A stretch of DNA of 64,000 bases, taken from contig NZ_JOID01000011.1 of NCBI RefSeq assembly GCF_000719865.1, positions 124,001 through 188,000 of the forward strand, written 5' to 3'. Source of the stretch: Streptomyces albus subsp. albus (GTDB lineage Bacteria; Actinomycetota; Actinomycetes; Streptomycetales; Streptomycetaceae). Both the position numbers and the translations under genes were made by a program. Below are positions 45,919-53,829 of the stretch, piece after piece (positions within the stretch are counted from its first letter, which is position 1; each line of letters opens with the position of its first letter). The notes below the pieces were generated by a model. The model searched no databases. It had not been told where the DNA came from and saw only the letters and a list, made by a program, of their open reading frames with translations.

Positions 45919-47091
45919 ATGCGCAGAGACATTCCTCCGCTCGCGGAGGTACGCCGCACCACCGAGAAGAAACGCGACGCCTGGTGGACGGTGCTGCTCG
46001 TGGACCCGCTGGCCACCCCGCTCGTCCGCTGGACGGCGATGTGGACCCGGATCACTCCCAACCAGATCACCTGGGCCGCGCTCTTCCTCGGGCTCGGCGC
46101 GGCGGCCTGCTTCGCCACCGGAAGCTGGGGCTGGCTGCTGGTGGGCGCCGCCCTGTACCACCTCAGCTTCATCCTGGACTGCATGGACGGGAAGCTGGCC
46201 CGGCTCACCGGCACCGGCACCGTCTTCGGCGCCTGGCTGGACTACGTCTTCGACCGGGTGCGGGTGCTGGTCTGCGCCATCGCGCTGATGGGCGGCCAGT
46301 ACTCCCGCACCGGGGACGTGATCTTCCTCTGGCTGGCCCTCGCCGTCGTCTTCCTCGACATGCTCCGGTACGTCGACGCGCTGCAGATCTTCAAGATCCG
46401 GCACGGCATGCGCAAGCAGATCAAGGCCCGCGCCCGGGCGGCCCGGCGGGCGGACGACGAGCGGCGGGTCTCCTTCATGGAGGACCTGCTCCGCGAGAAC
46501 CCCGAGGCGGACTTCGACCACGAGGACCGCACCGCCGCCGATGACGACGGCCCGGTGCCCGCGCACCACGGCGCCGGCGCGGAGGACGGCGCCGTGGTGG
46601 ACGCGGCCGTGGTGAACTCCCTGGTGGGCGGGGACGTGGCGGAGGGGGCCGTGGCGGACGGGGCCGTGGCGGAGGGGACGGCCGGTCCCGCTTCCGGCGC
46701 CCGGCCGAAGGGGCCGGTCATCGACCTGCACCAGGAGTTCAAGAGCCGCTTCCCCTGGTACGGCCGGTTCCGGAACCTGCTGCTGCGCCATCGCATCCGC
46801 ACGCACCTGGTCAGCGGCATCGAATTCCAGATGGCCGTCTTCATCATCGGTCCGGCGGTGGGCGCCGTCGCCGCGGTGACCATCGGAGCCGGGGCGCTGC
46901 TGCTCGTCTTCGAGCTGGCGATCATCTACAAGCTGCTGCTCTCCACGCGGGACTTCACCCGCACCATCAAGTCCTTCGACGAGGCGGGCGCGTCGCAGGC
47001 CACCGAGGTCACCGGGGCCGAAGGGGCCGCCGCCGTCACGCCGGCTCCGGCGGTTCCGGCGCAACGGCGGGAGACGACGACCGCGGCCTGA
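45919..47091 (+). CDS. CDP-alcohol phosphatidyltransferase family membrane protein
   Basis: This 390-residue membrane enzyme carries the full CDP-alcohol phosphotransferase signature (D-x2-DG-x2-AR-x8-G-x3-D-x3-D) as DCMDGKLARLTGTGTVFGAW followed by LDYVFD (Asp87 to Asp112). Helices lie near residues 50-110 and 130-150, with two or three more near the C-terminus (MAVFIIGPAVGAVAAVTIGA). A long acidic/Ala insertion at about 195-260 (repeats like VAEGAVADGAVAEG) sits between helices. It transfers a phospho-alcohol to an acceptor such as a diacylglycerol derivative or inositol phosphate; the exact product is unknown. Confidence 0.88.
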   Translation: MRRDIPPLAEVRRTTEKKRDAWWTVLLVDPLATPLVRWTAMWTRITPNQITWAALFLGLGAAACFATGSWGWLLVGAALYHLSFILDCMDGKLARLTGTGTVFGAWLDYVFDRVRVLVCAIALMGGQYSRTGDVIFLWLALAVVFLDMLRYVDALQIFKIRHGMRKQIKARARAARRADDERRVSFMEDLLRENPEADFDHEDRTAADDDGPVPAHHGAGAEDGAVVDAAVVNSLVGGDVAEGAVADGAVAEGTAGPASGARPKGPVIDLHQEFKSRFPWYGRFRNLLLRHRIRTHLVSGIEFQMAVFIIGPAVGAVAAVTIGAGALLLVFELAIIYKLLLSTRDFTRTIKSFDEAGASQATEVTGAEGAAAVTPAPAVPAQRRETTTAA

Positions 47092-47165
47092 ACCGGGCCC
47101 GCCCGGCGGTCCCCCCCGGTCACGGGGAGCGGAACGGCGGCATCACCGCACGCGGCACCCGCCGC

Positions 47166-47237
47166 GCACGACGGGCACGACGCGCACGATGCGCACGACG
47201 GGCACGATGCGCATGACGCGCACGACGGGCACGAGCC
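47166..47237. repeat. 9-nt tandem repeat, eight units
   Basis: Eight units of GCACGAYGS-type sequence (GCACGACGG, GCACGACGC, GCACGATGC and variants) run head to tail from 47166 to 47237, straight into the terminator hairpin. They lie in the 3' region of the CDP-alcohol phosphatidyltransferase gene. The multiple-of-three period leaves open frames on both strands (Ser-Cys-Ala on one, Arg-Thr on the other), which are unlikely to be real. Confidence 0.85.
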
Positions 47238-47261
47238 CGGGGCACACCGCCCCGGGCTCGT
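47231..47261 (+). terminator. strong terminator after the CDP-alcohol phosphatidyltransferase gene
   Basis: ACGAGCCCGGGGC (47231-47243) and GCCCCGGGCTCGT (47249-47261) pair perfectly over 13 bases around a five-base loop (acacc). It is about 140 bases after the stop, beyond a 9-nt repeat array, and is the best hairpin in this region. Confidence 0.8.
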
Positions 47262-47660
47262 CCGCATATACGGCTCTCTTGCGCCCGGCCGCCGGCGCTC
47301 CCTCGGCCCTCCGCCGCCTCGGCCCGGCCGCCCTCCCTCGGCCGCCGGCACTCCGTCGGCCCGTCCGCCTCTTCGGCCCGCCGGTCGGCCCTCTCTCGGT
47401 CCGGCCGGCGGGCCGCGCCCGGCCTGTCCGGCCCGCCTCGTCGTCCGGCCTGGGGCGCGGCCGCGTACGGTCGGCTGCCCGACCGCGACGACGCGCCCGC
47501 CGAGCCTCCGGCGGCCCGGGCCGGCTCGTCCGGTCAGCGGACGGCGTCGGCCGCAAGGGCGGCCGGAGCTCCGTCGCCGTCCTCCGGACGCCCGTCAACT
47601 CCCCGTGCACGGCGGAGGGGTGCCGGTGCCCTTGCCCCAACTGCGCCCGTTGTGGCGGAC
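47262..47660. other. 400-bp GC-rich stretch before the first subtilisin gene
   Basis: Nothing was recognised. Open frames on both strands translate as Arg/Pro/Ala-rich sequence without motifs. The right end merges into the AT-richer conserved upstream region of the first subtilisin gene. Confidence 0.55.
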
Positions 47661-47740
47661 TTTGCGATAACCAGACGATGTTAGCCACGTCACACCGCTG
47701 AGCGAACACATTGAAATGCGCGCGTCAATCGGTCAGGGTT
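47661..47740 (+). promoter_or_regulatory. upstream regulatory region of subtilisin 1, shared with subtilisin 2
   Basis: The segment is strikingly similar to the one before the second subtilisin gene: both have GCGATNACC-GACG-TGT, then GTCACACCGYTGAGCGAAC (47689-47707 here) and GCGCGTCAATC about 17 bases later. Conservation well above the flanking non-coding DNA marks it as a promoter/operator. No clear sigma-70 pair is obvious, so an alternative sigma factor or activator site is possible. It ends about 130 bases before the ATG. Confidence 0.65.
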
Positions 47741-47867
47741 TCGATCACGTCGAGCACGCGGACTGCCGTCGCCCCCACGGACCGGACACGCCGCGATGTC
47801 GCGTCATCTCCCACTTCCCCCACTTCCCCCACGTCCCCCCACTCAGCGCACGAGGAGACCCCCCTTC

Positions 47868-49082
47868 ATGGCTACTCACCCGCGTTCCGGCACGCGCCGC
47901 CTCACCGTCGCCATCACCGCCGCCGCGGCGGTCGTGGGCACCACCCTCCTGGCCCTCCCGGCCGGTGCGGCCCCCGCCGAGGGCAAGATCTACGGCGCGG
48001 ACGCCGAGAACGCCGTCAGCGGCAGCTACGTCGTCCTGCTCAAGGACGGCGCCGCCGCCAAGACCCTGAAGGCGACCGGCAAGAAGGACCTCGCCAAGAC
48101 GTACGGCGGCAAGCTCGACCACAACTACTCGGCGCTGGAGGGCTTCTCCGCCACCGGTCTCACCCGGACCGAGGCCAAGCGCCTCGCGGCCGACCCGGCC
48201 GTCGACAAGGTCGTCCAGGACCAGAAGTTCACCATCACCGGCACCCAGAACAACCCGCCGTCCTGGGGCCTGGACCGGATCGACCAGACCGCGACCGCCG
48301 GCGACGGCGCGTACACCTACCCGGACAGCGCGGGCCAGGGCGTCACCGCGTACGTCATCGACACCGGTGTCCGCGTCACCCACCAGGACTTCGAGGGCCG
48401 CGCCAGCCTCGGCTACGACGCCATCGACGGTGACAACTCGGCCGACGACGGCAACGGTCACGGCACCCACGTGGCCGGCACCATCGCCGGCGCCTCGCAC
48501 GGTGTCGCCAAGAAGGCGAAGATCGTCGCCGTCCGCGTGCTCGACGACAACGGCTCCGGCACCACCGCGGGCGTCGTCGCCGGCATCGACTGGGTCGCCA
48601 AGAACGCCTCGGGTCCCTCCGTGGCCAACATGAGCCTCGGCGGCGGCGCCGACGCGGCCCTGGACGCGGCCGTGCGCACCGCGATCTCCTCGGGCGTCAC
48701 CTTCGCCGTCGCGGCGGGCAACGAGTCGAGGAACGCCTCGACCGGTTCCCCGGCCCGCGTCACGGAGGCCATCACCGTCGCCTCCAGCACCAGCGGTGAC
48801 CAGCAGTCCTCCTTCTCCAACTTCGGCAGCGTGGTGGATCTCTACGCGCCGGGCTCCAGCATCACCTCGACCTGGAACACCGGCGACAGCGCCACCAACA
48901 CCATCTCCGGTACGTCCATGGCCACCCCGCACGTCGCGGGCGCCGCGGCCGTCTACCTGAGCGGCCACACCACCGCCAGCCCGGCGCAGGTCGCCTCGGC
49001 CCTGACCGGCGGCGCCACCTCGGGTGCCATCAAGAACGCGACCGGTGGCACCCCGAACAAGCTGCTCAAGATCGTCGAGTAG
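47868..49082 (+). CDS. secreted subtilisin-like serine protease (S8 family), copy 1
   Basis: This 404-residue preproprotease has a Sec or Tat-like signal (MATHPRSGTRRLTVAITAAA, cleavage near AGAAPA). An I9-type inhibitor propeptide (GSYVVLLKDGAAAKTLKATG, about 50-122) follows, then the S8 domain. The triad is Asp165 (YVIDTGVRV), His198 (GNGHGTHVAG) and Ser350 (SGTSMATPHVAG), with oxyanion Asn285 (AAGNES), so it should be active. It is of the proteinase-K/aqualysin type. The ATG at 47868 follows CGAGGAGA. A close paralogue lies 1.5 kb downstream; both share upstream and terminator sequences. Confidence 0.95.
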   Translation: MATHPRSGTRRLTVAITAAAAVVGTTLLALPAGAAPAEGKIYGADAENAVSGSYVVLLKDGAAAKTLKATGKKDLAKTYGGKLDHNYSALEGFSATGLTRTEAKRLAADPAVDKVVQDQKFTITGTQNNPPSWGLDRIDQTATAGDGAYTYPDSAGQGVTAYVIDTGVRVTHQDFEGRASLGYDAIDGDNSADDGNGHGTHVAGTIAGASHGVAKKAKIVAVRVLDDNGSGTTAGVVAGIDWVAKNASGPSVANMSLGGGADAALDAAVRTAISSGVTFAVAAGNESRNASTGSPARVTEAITVASSTSGDQQSSFSNFGSVVDLYAPGSSITSTWNTGDSATNTISGTSMATPHVAGAAAVYLSGHTTASPAQVASALTGGATSGAIKNATGGTPNKLLKIVE

Positions 49083-49100
49083 GCACGGATCGTCACAGGC

Positions 49101-49128
49101 TCCGGCCCGGGTCCGCCCCCGGGCCGGA
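49101..49128 (+). terminator. first terminator hairpin after subtilisin 1
   Basis: TCCGGCCCGGG (49101-49111) pairs with CCCGGGCCGGA (49118-49128), an 11-bp perfect stem with a six-base loop, 18 bases after the stop codon. Confidence 0.75.
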
Positions 49129-49145
49129 CGGCGTGCGCAGCGCCG

Positions 49146-49189
49146 GAGCCCGGCCGCCCTCCCGCCCGCGCGGGGAGGCGGCCGGGCTC
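49146..49189 (+). terminator. second terminator hairpin after subtilisin 1, duplicated after subtilisin 2
   Basis: GAGCCCGGCCGCC (49146-49158) pairs perfectly with 49177-49189, and CTCCC/GGGGAG extends the stem inward. A closely related hairpin with the same outer arms and the same trailing ctcatgtgcg follows the second subtilisin gene, so the terminator was part of the duplicated unit. Confidence 0.78.
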
Positions 49190-49481
49190 ATGTGCGTTCG
49201 GCCCGCGTGGGGCGGGGCCCGGCGCGGCGCGGGGCTTGTGCGCCCCGGCTGCCGTCCGCCCCTCGATGCGCCGCGCCCGTGCCGCCTGCCGGGGCGCACC
49301 GGCGCAACCCCGGCGGTGAGGTGGCAGGACGCAACTCCGGCCGTGGACACGGCAGGGCGCAAGCCTCGCCGTCGACCCGGCGGGTGGACGCCGCAGGCGT
49401 CCGCGGTCCGGGCGGCGACGCCGGGCGCCGCTCCCGCGAAGGCGCCCGGACCGGGACGCCCGGCCCGGTAGCGTGCCGTCC

Positions 49482-50033
49482 GTGACGACGACATACGCGG
49501 CCCTGCTGCGGGGCATCAACGTGGGCGGCAACAACAAGGTCCCCATGGCCGAACTGCGGTCCGTGCTGACCGGCCTGGGCTACGAAAACGTGCGCACCCT
49601 CCTCCAGAGCGGCAACGCGGTCTTCGCCGCCCCGGACCACCGGGACCCCGGCCGTCTGGCCGCCGAGCTCGAACGGGCCCTCGCCGAGTGGTTCGGCTTC
49701 CCGATCGCCGTCGTCGTCCGCACCGCCGAGGAACTGCGCACCGCCGTGGACGCCAACCCCTTCCCGGATCCGGCCGCCGACCCGGCGAAGCACACGGTCA
49801 CCTTCCTGGCGGGCCGGGCGGACCCGGAGCAGCTGGACGCGGTCGACCCGGCGCTGTACGCCCCGGACGAGTACCGCCTGGCGGACGGCGGCCGTGAGCT
49901 CTATGCGTACTTCCCGAACGGCCAGGGACGCAGCAAGCTCGCACCGCTCCTGGACAAGCGGAAGCTGGGCGTCGAGGCGACGACCCGCAACTGGAACACC
50001 GTCACCAAACTGCTGGCCCTGACGGAGAGCTGA
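49482..50033 (+). CDS. DUF1697 family protein
   Basis: This 183-residue protein is recognised by the DUF1697 opening YAALLRGINVGGNNKVPMAE and LGYENVRTLLQSGNAVFAAP. It continues with FGFPIAVVVRTAEELRTAVD and ends with FPNGQGRSKLAPLLDKRKLG before TTRNWNTVTKLLAL. It is soluble and of unknown function, and common in bacteria. GTG at 49482 was chosen, three codons inside an alternative GTG at 49473. It lies between two duplicated protease genes but shows no functional link to them. Confidence 0.92.
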   Translation: MTTTYAALLRGINVGGNNKVPMAELRSVLTGLGYENVRTLLQSGNAVFAAPDHRDPGRLAAELERALAEWFGFPIAVVVRTAEELRTAVDANPFPDPAADPAKHTVTFLAGRADPEQLDAVDPALYAPDEYRLADGGRELYAYFPNGQGRSKLAPLLDKRKLGVEATTRNWNTVTKLLALTES

Positions 50034-50423
50034 CGGGGACCGGCGCGCACAGCGCACTCTCCACCACCCCGGCCGCCTTTCGGCGGTGTTGGCCGCGCGC
50101 TTGAAGGGGCTCGGCGCGACGCCCGTCGGCGCGAGCCGGGGTGGCTTGCGATGGCGGATTCCGGCCGACCCGGCAGGCAGCGCGTTCCGCGTCCCCGGAC
50201 CGGTCTGAAGCCCTGTCACCCTGGGCCCTGCCGCCCCGACGCGGAGTCTTCCGGACCGCTCCGCCGGGCGCAGGCCCCATGCCCACGGCCCCGAGACTGT
50301 CCAGAGGGTGTCCCCCGTGAAGTCCTCGCCTTCCGCCGTCATGGCCGGGGGCGGCCGCAGGCCCGGCCGGTGACGTCACATCAGCCACTGCCCCCGTGGC
50401 CGGTTTCCGCCCGTCGCGCGGAT
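50034..50423. other. 390-bp intergenic region between DUF1697 and the second subtilisin's promoter
   Basis: No gene was recognised. Composition is somewhat less GC-biased than surrounding gaps. Open frames translate to unpatterned Arg/Pro-rich sequence. It may be residual DNA from the duplication event that produced the second protease. Confidence 0.5.
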
Positions 50424-50500
50424 ATTCGCGATTACCGGACGGTGTAACCCATGTCACACCGTTGAGCGAACGTATTGATGTGGGCGCGTCAATCAGTCAC
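50424..50500 (+). promoter_or_regulatory. upstream regulatory region of subtilisin 2
   Basis: It contains GTCACACCGTTGAGCGAAC at 50453-50471, differing by one base from the copy before subtilisin 1, with similar flanks (GCGATTACCGGACGGTGT before, GGGCGCGTCAATCAGTCA after). Spacing to the protein start is similar: 121 bases from motif end to ATG here, 160 in copy 1. This is the duplicated promoter/operator. Confidence 0.65.
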
Positions 50501-50592
50501 CGTGCTGACTCATCGGAGCGGGCCTCGACCCCACGGCCCGCCGCGACGTTCCGCCCCCGCACACCCCCACTCAGTGCACGAGGAGATCCCTC

Positions 50593-51813
50593 ATGGCAAC
50601 TCGTTCGCGTTCCGCTCTGCGCCGCCTCACCATCGCGATATCCGCCGCCGCGGCCGTCGTGGGCACCGGCCTCGCGGCCGTCCCCGCCGGTGCCGCCCCC
50701 GCCCCGGCCGAGGGCAAGATCTACGGCGCCGGCGCCAAGACCGCCATCGACGGCAGCTACGTAGTCCTCCTGAAGGACGGTGCCGCCGCCAAGACCCTGA
50801 AGGCCACCGGCAAGAAGGAGCTGGCCAAGACCTACGGCGGCAAGCTCGACCACAACTACACCGCCCTGGACGGCTTCTCCGCCACCGGCCTCAGCGAGAC
50901 CGAGGCGAGACGCCTCGCGGCCGACCCGGCCGTCGACAAGGTGGTGCAGAACAAGACCTTCCGCATCACCGGCTCCCAGGCCAACCCGCCGTCCTGGGGA
51001 CTGGACCGGATCGACCAGACTTCCCGTTCGCGGGACGGCGTCTACAACTATCCGGACAGCGCCGGGGAGGGCGTGACCGTCTACGTCATCGATACCGGTG
51101 TCCGCGTCACCCACCAGGACTTCGGCGGCCGCGCCAGCCTCGGCTACGACGCCATCGACGGCGACAACTCCGCCACCGACGGCCACGGGCACGGCACCCA
51201 TGTGGCGGGCACCGTCGCCGGTGCGGCGCACGGTGTCGCCAAGAAGGCGAAGATCGTCGCCGTCCGCGTGCTCGACAACAACGGCTCCGGCACCACCGCC
51301 GGTGTCGTCGCAGGCATCGACTGGGTCCAGCGGAACGCCTCCGGCCCGTCCGTGGCGAACATGAGCCTCGGCGGCGGTGCCGACGCGGCCCTGGACGCGG
51401 CCGTGCGCTCCGCGATCGCCTCGGGCGTCACCTTCGCCGTCGCCGCGGGCAACTCGGCGGCCAACGCCGCCAATTACTCCCCGGCGCGGGTCCAGGAGGC
51501 GATCACCGTCGCCGCCAGCACCAGCAGCGACTCGGAGCCGTACTACTCCAACTACGGCAGTGTGGTGGACATCTACGCGCCCGGTTCCTCCATCACCTCG
51601 GCCTGGCGGAGCAGCGACACCTCCACCAACACCATCTCCGGTACGTCCATGGCCAGCCCGCACGTCGCCGGTGCCGCCGCCGTCTACCTGGGCCGCCACA
51701 CCGGCGCCACCCCGGCCCAGGTCGCCAGTGCCCTGACCGGCGGTGCCACCGCCGGAGCGATCACCAACGCGACCGGTTCCACCCCGAACCGGCTGCTGAA
51801 GGTCGTCGAGTAG
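50593..51813 (+). CDS. secreted subtilisin-like serine protease (S8 family), copy 2
   Basis: This 406-residue preproprotease is closely similar to copy 1 along its whole length. It has a signal peptide (MATRSRSALRRLTIAISAAA), an I9 propeptide (GSYVVLLKDGAAAKTLKATG is identical), and an S8 domain with Asp (YVIDTGVRV), His (GHGHGTHVAG) and Ser (SGTSMASPHVAG). The main differences are in surface loops: SRSRDGVYNYPDSAGEG, AANAANYSPARVQE and SDSEPYYSNYG against SGDQQSSFSNFG. These may alter specificity or stability. AGGAGA precedes the ATG. It is followed by a terminator like that of copy 1. Confidence 0.95.
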   Translation: MATRSRSALRRLTIAISAAAAVVGTGLAAVPAGAAPAPAEGKIYGAGAKTAIDGSYVVLLKDGAAAKTLKATGKKELAKTYGGKLDHNYTALDGFSATGLSETEARRLAADPAVDKVVQNKTFRITGSQANPPSWGLDRIDQTSRSRDGVYNYPDSAGEGVTVYVIDTGVRVTHQDFGGRASLGYDAIDGDNSATDGHGHGTHVAGTVAGAAHGVAKKAKIVAVRVLDNNGSGTTAGVVAGIDWVQRNASGPSVANMSLGGGADAALDAAVRSAIASGVTFAVAAGNSAANAANYSPARVQEAITVAASTSSDSEPYYSNYGSVVDIYAPGSSITSAWRSSDTSTNTISGTSMASPHVAGAAAVYLGRHTGATPAQVASALTGGATAGAITNATGSTPNRLLKVVE

Positions 51814-51876
51814 CCGCCCGCCCCCACCCCTGCCGGCCCGGGACCGCTCCAGGGCCGGCGCGGCGGGCCGCCGCCG

Positions 51877-51921
51877 GAGCCCGGCCGTCACCTCCTCCCG
51901 CGAGGGGTGGCGGCCGGGCTC
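51877..51921 (+). terminator. terminator hairpin after subtilisin 2
   Basis: GAGCCCGGCCG (51877-51887) pairs with CGGCCGGGCTC (51911-51921), with CACC/GGTG extending inward. It mirrors the second hairpin after subtilisin 1, down to the following catgtgcgg. Confidence 0.75.
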
Positions 51922-52010
51922 ATGTGCGGGGAGTTCGGTCGTTCCGGCCGTCAGGCCCTGCGCTTGGGCCGCGCCGAGCGCCGTCACCAACCCGGCCGCG
52001 CCGAGGGGGA

Positions 52011-52109
52011 GTTGACAGCTCAGATCGTCCTGGCCGCCAATGTGCGGCGAACCGCTCCCGACTGTCAACTCAAGGTTGACATTCACCGACTGTCAACCTA
52101 CGGTTGCCT
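52011..52109. promoter_or_regulatory. GTTGACA/TGTCAAC operator cluster upstream of the HTH-Clp_N gene
   Basis: TGTCAACTCAAGGTTGACA (52063-52081) is a perfect inverted repeat with seven-base arms and a five-base centre. A second 19-mer at 52091-52109 has the same left arm and a partial right arm (GTTGCCT) and ends one base before the ATG. A further single GTTGACA lies at 52011-52017. Centres of the two palindromes are 28 bases apart, nearly three helical turns. The adjacent gene encodes an HTH protein, so autoregulation is the simple reading. The GTTGACA arms also resemble -35 boxes. Confidence 0.72.
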
Positions 52110-52110
52110 C

Positions 52111-52848
52111 ATGACGGAACCCGTGCGCATGACGAACCCGGTCCGGCTCGACGACCTCATCGACGCGATCAAGAAGACCCACTCCGATGTGCTGGAACAG
52201 CTCACCGACGCGGTCGTCGCCGGAGACCACCTCGGAGACGTGGCCGACCACCTGATCGGCCACTTCGTGGACCAGGCGCGCCGCTCGGGCGCCTCCTGGA
52301 CGGACATCGGCCGCAGCATGGGCGTGACACGGCAGGCCGCACAGAAGCGCTTCGTCCCGAAGGGGACGGGGGAGTCCCAGGATCTCGACCCGAGCCAGGG
52401 CTTCAGCCGCTTCACCCCGCGCGCCAAGAACGTGGTGATGGCCTCCCAGAACGAGGCCCGCGCGGCCGGCAACGACACCATCGCCCCCGCCCATCTCGTC
52501 CTGGGCCTGCTGGCGGAGCCCGAAGGGATCGGCGCGCTGGCGATCAGTGACCAGGGCGTAGGGCTGGACGCCGTACGGCGGGATGCGACGGAGGCCCTCC
52601 CGCCGGCCGCCGGACAGGTCCCCGAGCTGATCCCGTACGACGCGGAAGCGCGCAAAGCCCTCGAACTGACCTACCGCCAGGCGCTCCGCCTCGGCCACAA
52701 CTACATCGGCACCGAGCACATCCTGCTCGCCCTGCTGGAGTCCGAGGACGGCACGGGCCCGCTCACCGGACTGGGGATCGACAAGGCGGCCGCGGAGACA
52801 TGGATCGCCGAGAAGATCGCCGCCCTGACGGCCCGTTCGACGGACTGA
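52111..52848 (+). CDS. HTH protein with two Clp_N-type repeats (probable autoregulator)
   Basis: This 245-residue protein contains a helix-turn-helix at about residues 60-80 (GASWTDIGRSMGVTRQAAQK). A C-terminal ClpA/B/C N-domain with its two helical repeats follows: FSRFTPRAKNVVMASQNEAR with IAPAHLVLGLLAEPEG, then YDAEARKALELTYRQALRLG with YIGTEHILLALLESED. There is no AAA+ ATPase domain. Clp_N domains bind substrates or adaptors, so this may be a regulator sensing protein damage. The ATG at 52111 directly follows paired palindromes that it may bind. It is monocistronic. Confidence 0.86.
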   Translation: MTEPVRMTNPVRLDDLIDAIKKTHSDVLEQLTDAVVAGDHLGDVADHLIGHFVDQARRSGASWTDIGRSMGVTRQAAQKRFVPKGTGESQDLDPSQGFSRFTPRAKNVVMASQNEARAAGNDTIAPAHLVLGLLAEPEGIGALAISDQGVGLDAVRRDATEALPPAAGQVPELIPYDAEARKALELTYRQALRLGHNYIGTEHILLALLESEDGTGPLTGLGIDKAAAETWIAEKIAALTARSTD

Positions 52849-53168
52849 CCGGGAGCGGGAGCCGCCCGCTGGAGCAGGCGGGAAGTCCCGGCGGGCGGTG
52901 CCACTCCCGGCCGCACCCGGCCGAGCGCACTCGTCAACGAGCTGAAGCCGCACCTCGACGCGACCGTCCGTGAACGGGGCATGGCTCCAAAGGTGCCGAG
53001 CAGGAGTCAAGTTGACGGGTCCGCCTGCGTCTTCTTGCCGTTCCGGCGCCTGCCGGGAGAGAGTGGACGGCCGGAGGGCGGCCGCCCCATGACGGACTCG
53101 CTCCGGCGTCGGCACAGCGGCCTTCCGCCGTCCCGTCACAAGCAGGCCGTACGAGGAGGCCCAACGAG
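52849..53168. other. 320-bp stretch with a possible gene remnant
   Basis: A frame around 52925-53000 reads ALVNELKPHLDATVRERG, which looks protein-like, but there is no start or domain context, so it may be the remnant of a lost gene. Near 52870-52910, GC-rich inverted sequences (CCGCCCGC...GCGGGCGG) could form a terminator for the HTH-Clp_N gene. An SD-like CGAG precedes the next ATG. Confidence 0.35.
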
Positions 53169-53630
53169 ATGACCGCGCCCGCCCGGCCCCCGGATCAACG
53201 CAGACTCGACGTGCTGAAGCGGCTCGACCAGGACATTGACGCCTGGGTGGCCACGGCCGACCCGGAGACGGGCACTCCGTACCTGGTTCCGCTCTCCTTC
53301 CTCTGGGACGGCACCTCCCTGTGGCTGGCCACCCCGGCGTCGAGTCCGACCGGCCGCAATCTGCGCTCCACGGGCAGGGTCCGCCTGGGTATCGGGCCGA
53401 CTCGGGATGTCGTGCTGATCGAGGGAACGGTGGACGCACTGACGGCCGGCGAACTGCCGAAGGGCTTGGGCGAAGCCTTTGCCGCCAGAACGGGCTTCGA
53501 TCCGCGCGAGGCAGCCGGGGCCTACCTCTACTACCGGGTCACACCGGACCGGCTGCAGGCCTGGCGTGAGGCCAACGAACTCAAGAGGCGTGACCTCATG
53601 CGCGACGGGCAGTGGACCGTGGGCGGCTGA
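53169..53630 (+). CDS. pyridoxamine 5'-phosphate oxidase-like FMN-binding protein
   Basis: This 153-residue split-beta-barrel protein belongs to the PPOX/F420-type family. The N-terminal strand pair is WVATADPETGTPYLVPLSFL, the flavin-phosphate-binding strand is SSPTGRNLRSTGRVRLGIG, and DVVLIEGTVDAL follows. The C-terminal YYRVTPDRLQAWREANELK is typical of actinobacterial members. In this group many proteins bind F420 or FMN and reduce unknown substrates. The ATG at 53169 was chosen. It is convergent with a GNAT gene, with a hairpin between. Confidence 0.86.
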   Translation: MTAPARPPDQRRLDVLKRLDQDIDAWVATADPETGTPYLVPLSFLWDGTSLWLATPASSPTGRNLRSTGRVRLGIGPTRDVVLIEGTVDALTAGELPKGLGEAFAARTGFDPREAAGAYLYYRVTPDRLQAWREANELKRRDLMRDGQWTVGG

Positions 53631-53652
53631 GAGTCCCGGGCCTCCTGCTGAC

Positions 53653-53671
53653 CCGCGGCCGGTGGCCGCGG
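53653..53671. terminator. terminator hairpin after the PPOX-like gene
   Basis: CCGCGGCC (53653-53660) and GGCCGCGG (53664-53671) pair perfectly around a three-base loop (ggt), 22 bases after the stop codon and between convergent genes. Confidence 0.6.
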
Positions 53672-53829
53672 CGGCCAACCCGCGGGCATTGAGCGACGGG
53701 ACCGCCGAGTTCACGGATGGGCCGAACCTTACCGGTGCCATCGGAGCCACCCGCTCTGTTGACCGGCAGTGTCCGGAGCCCGAGCCGCGCCTGACCAGTC
53801 GCGCGAGCGCCGCACCGGGCCGCTGTCCG

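Noticed and set aside
47189..47701. Open frame before the first subtilisin gene
   Set aside because: Arg/Pro/Ala-rich, starts inside a 9-nt repeat and has no SD.
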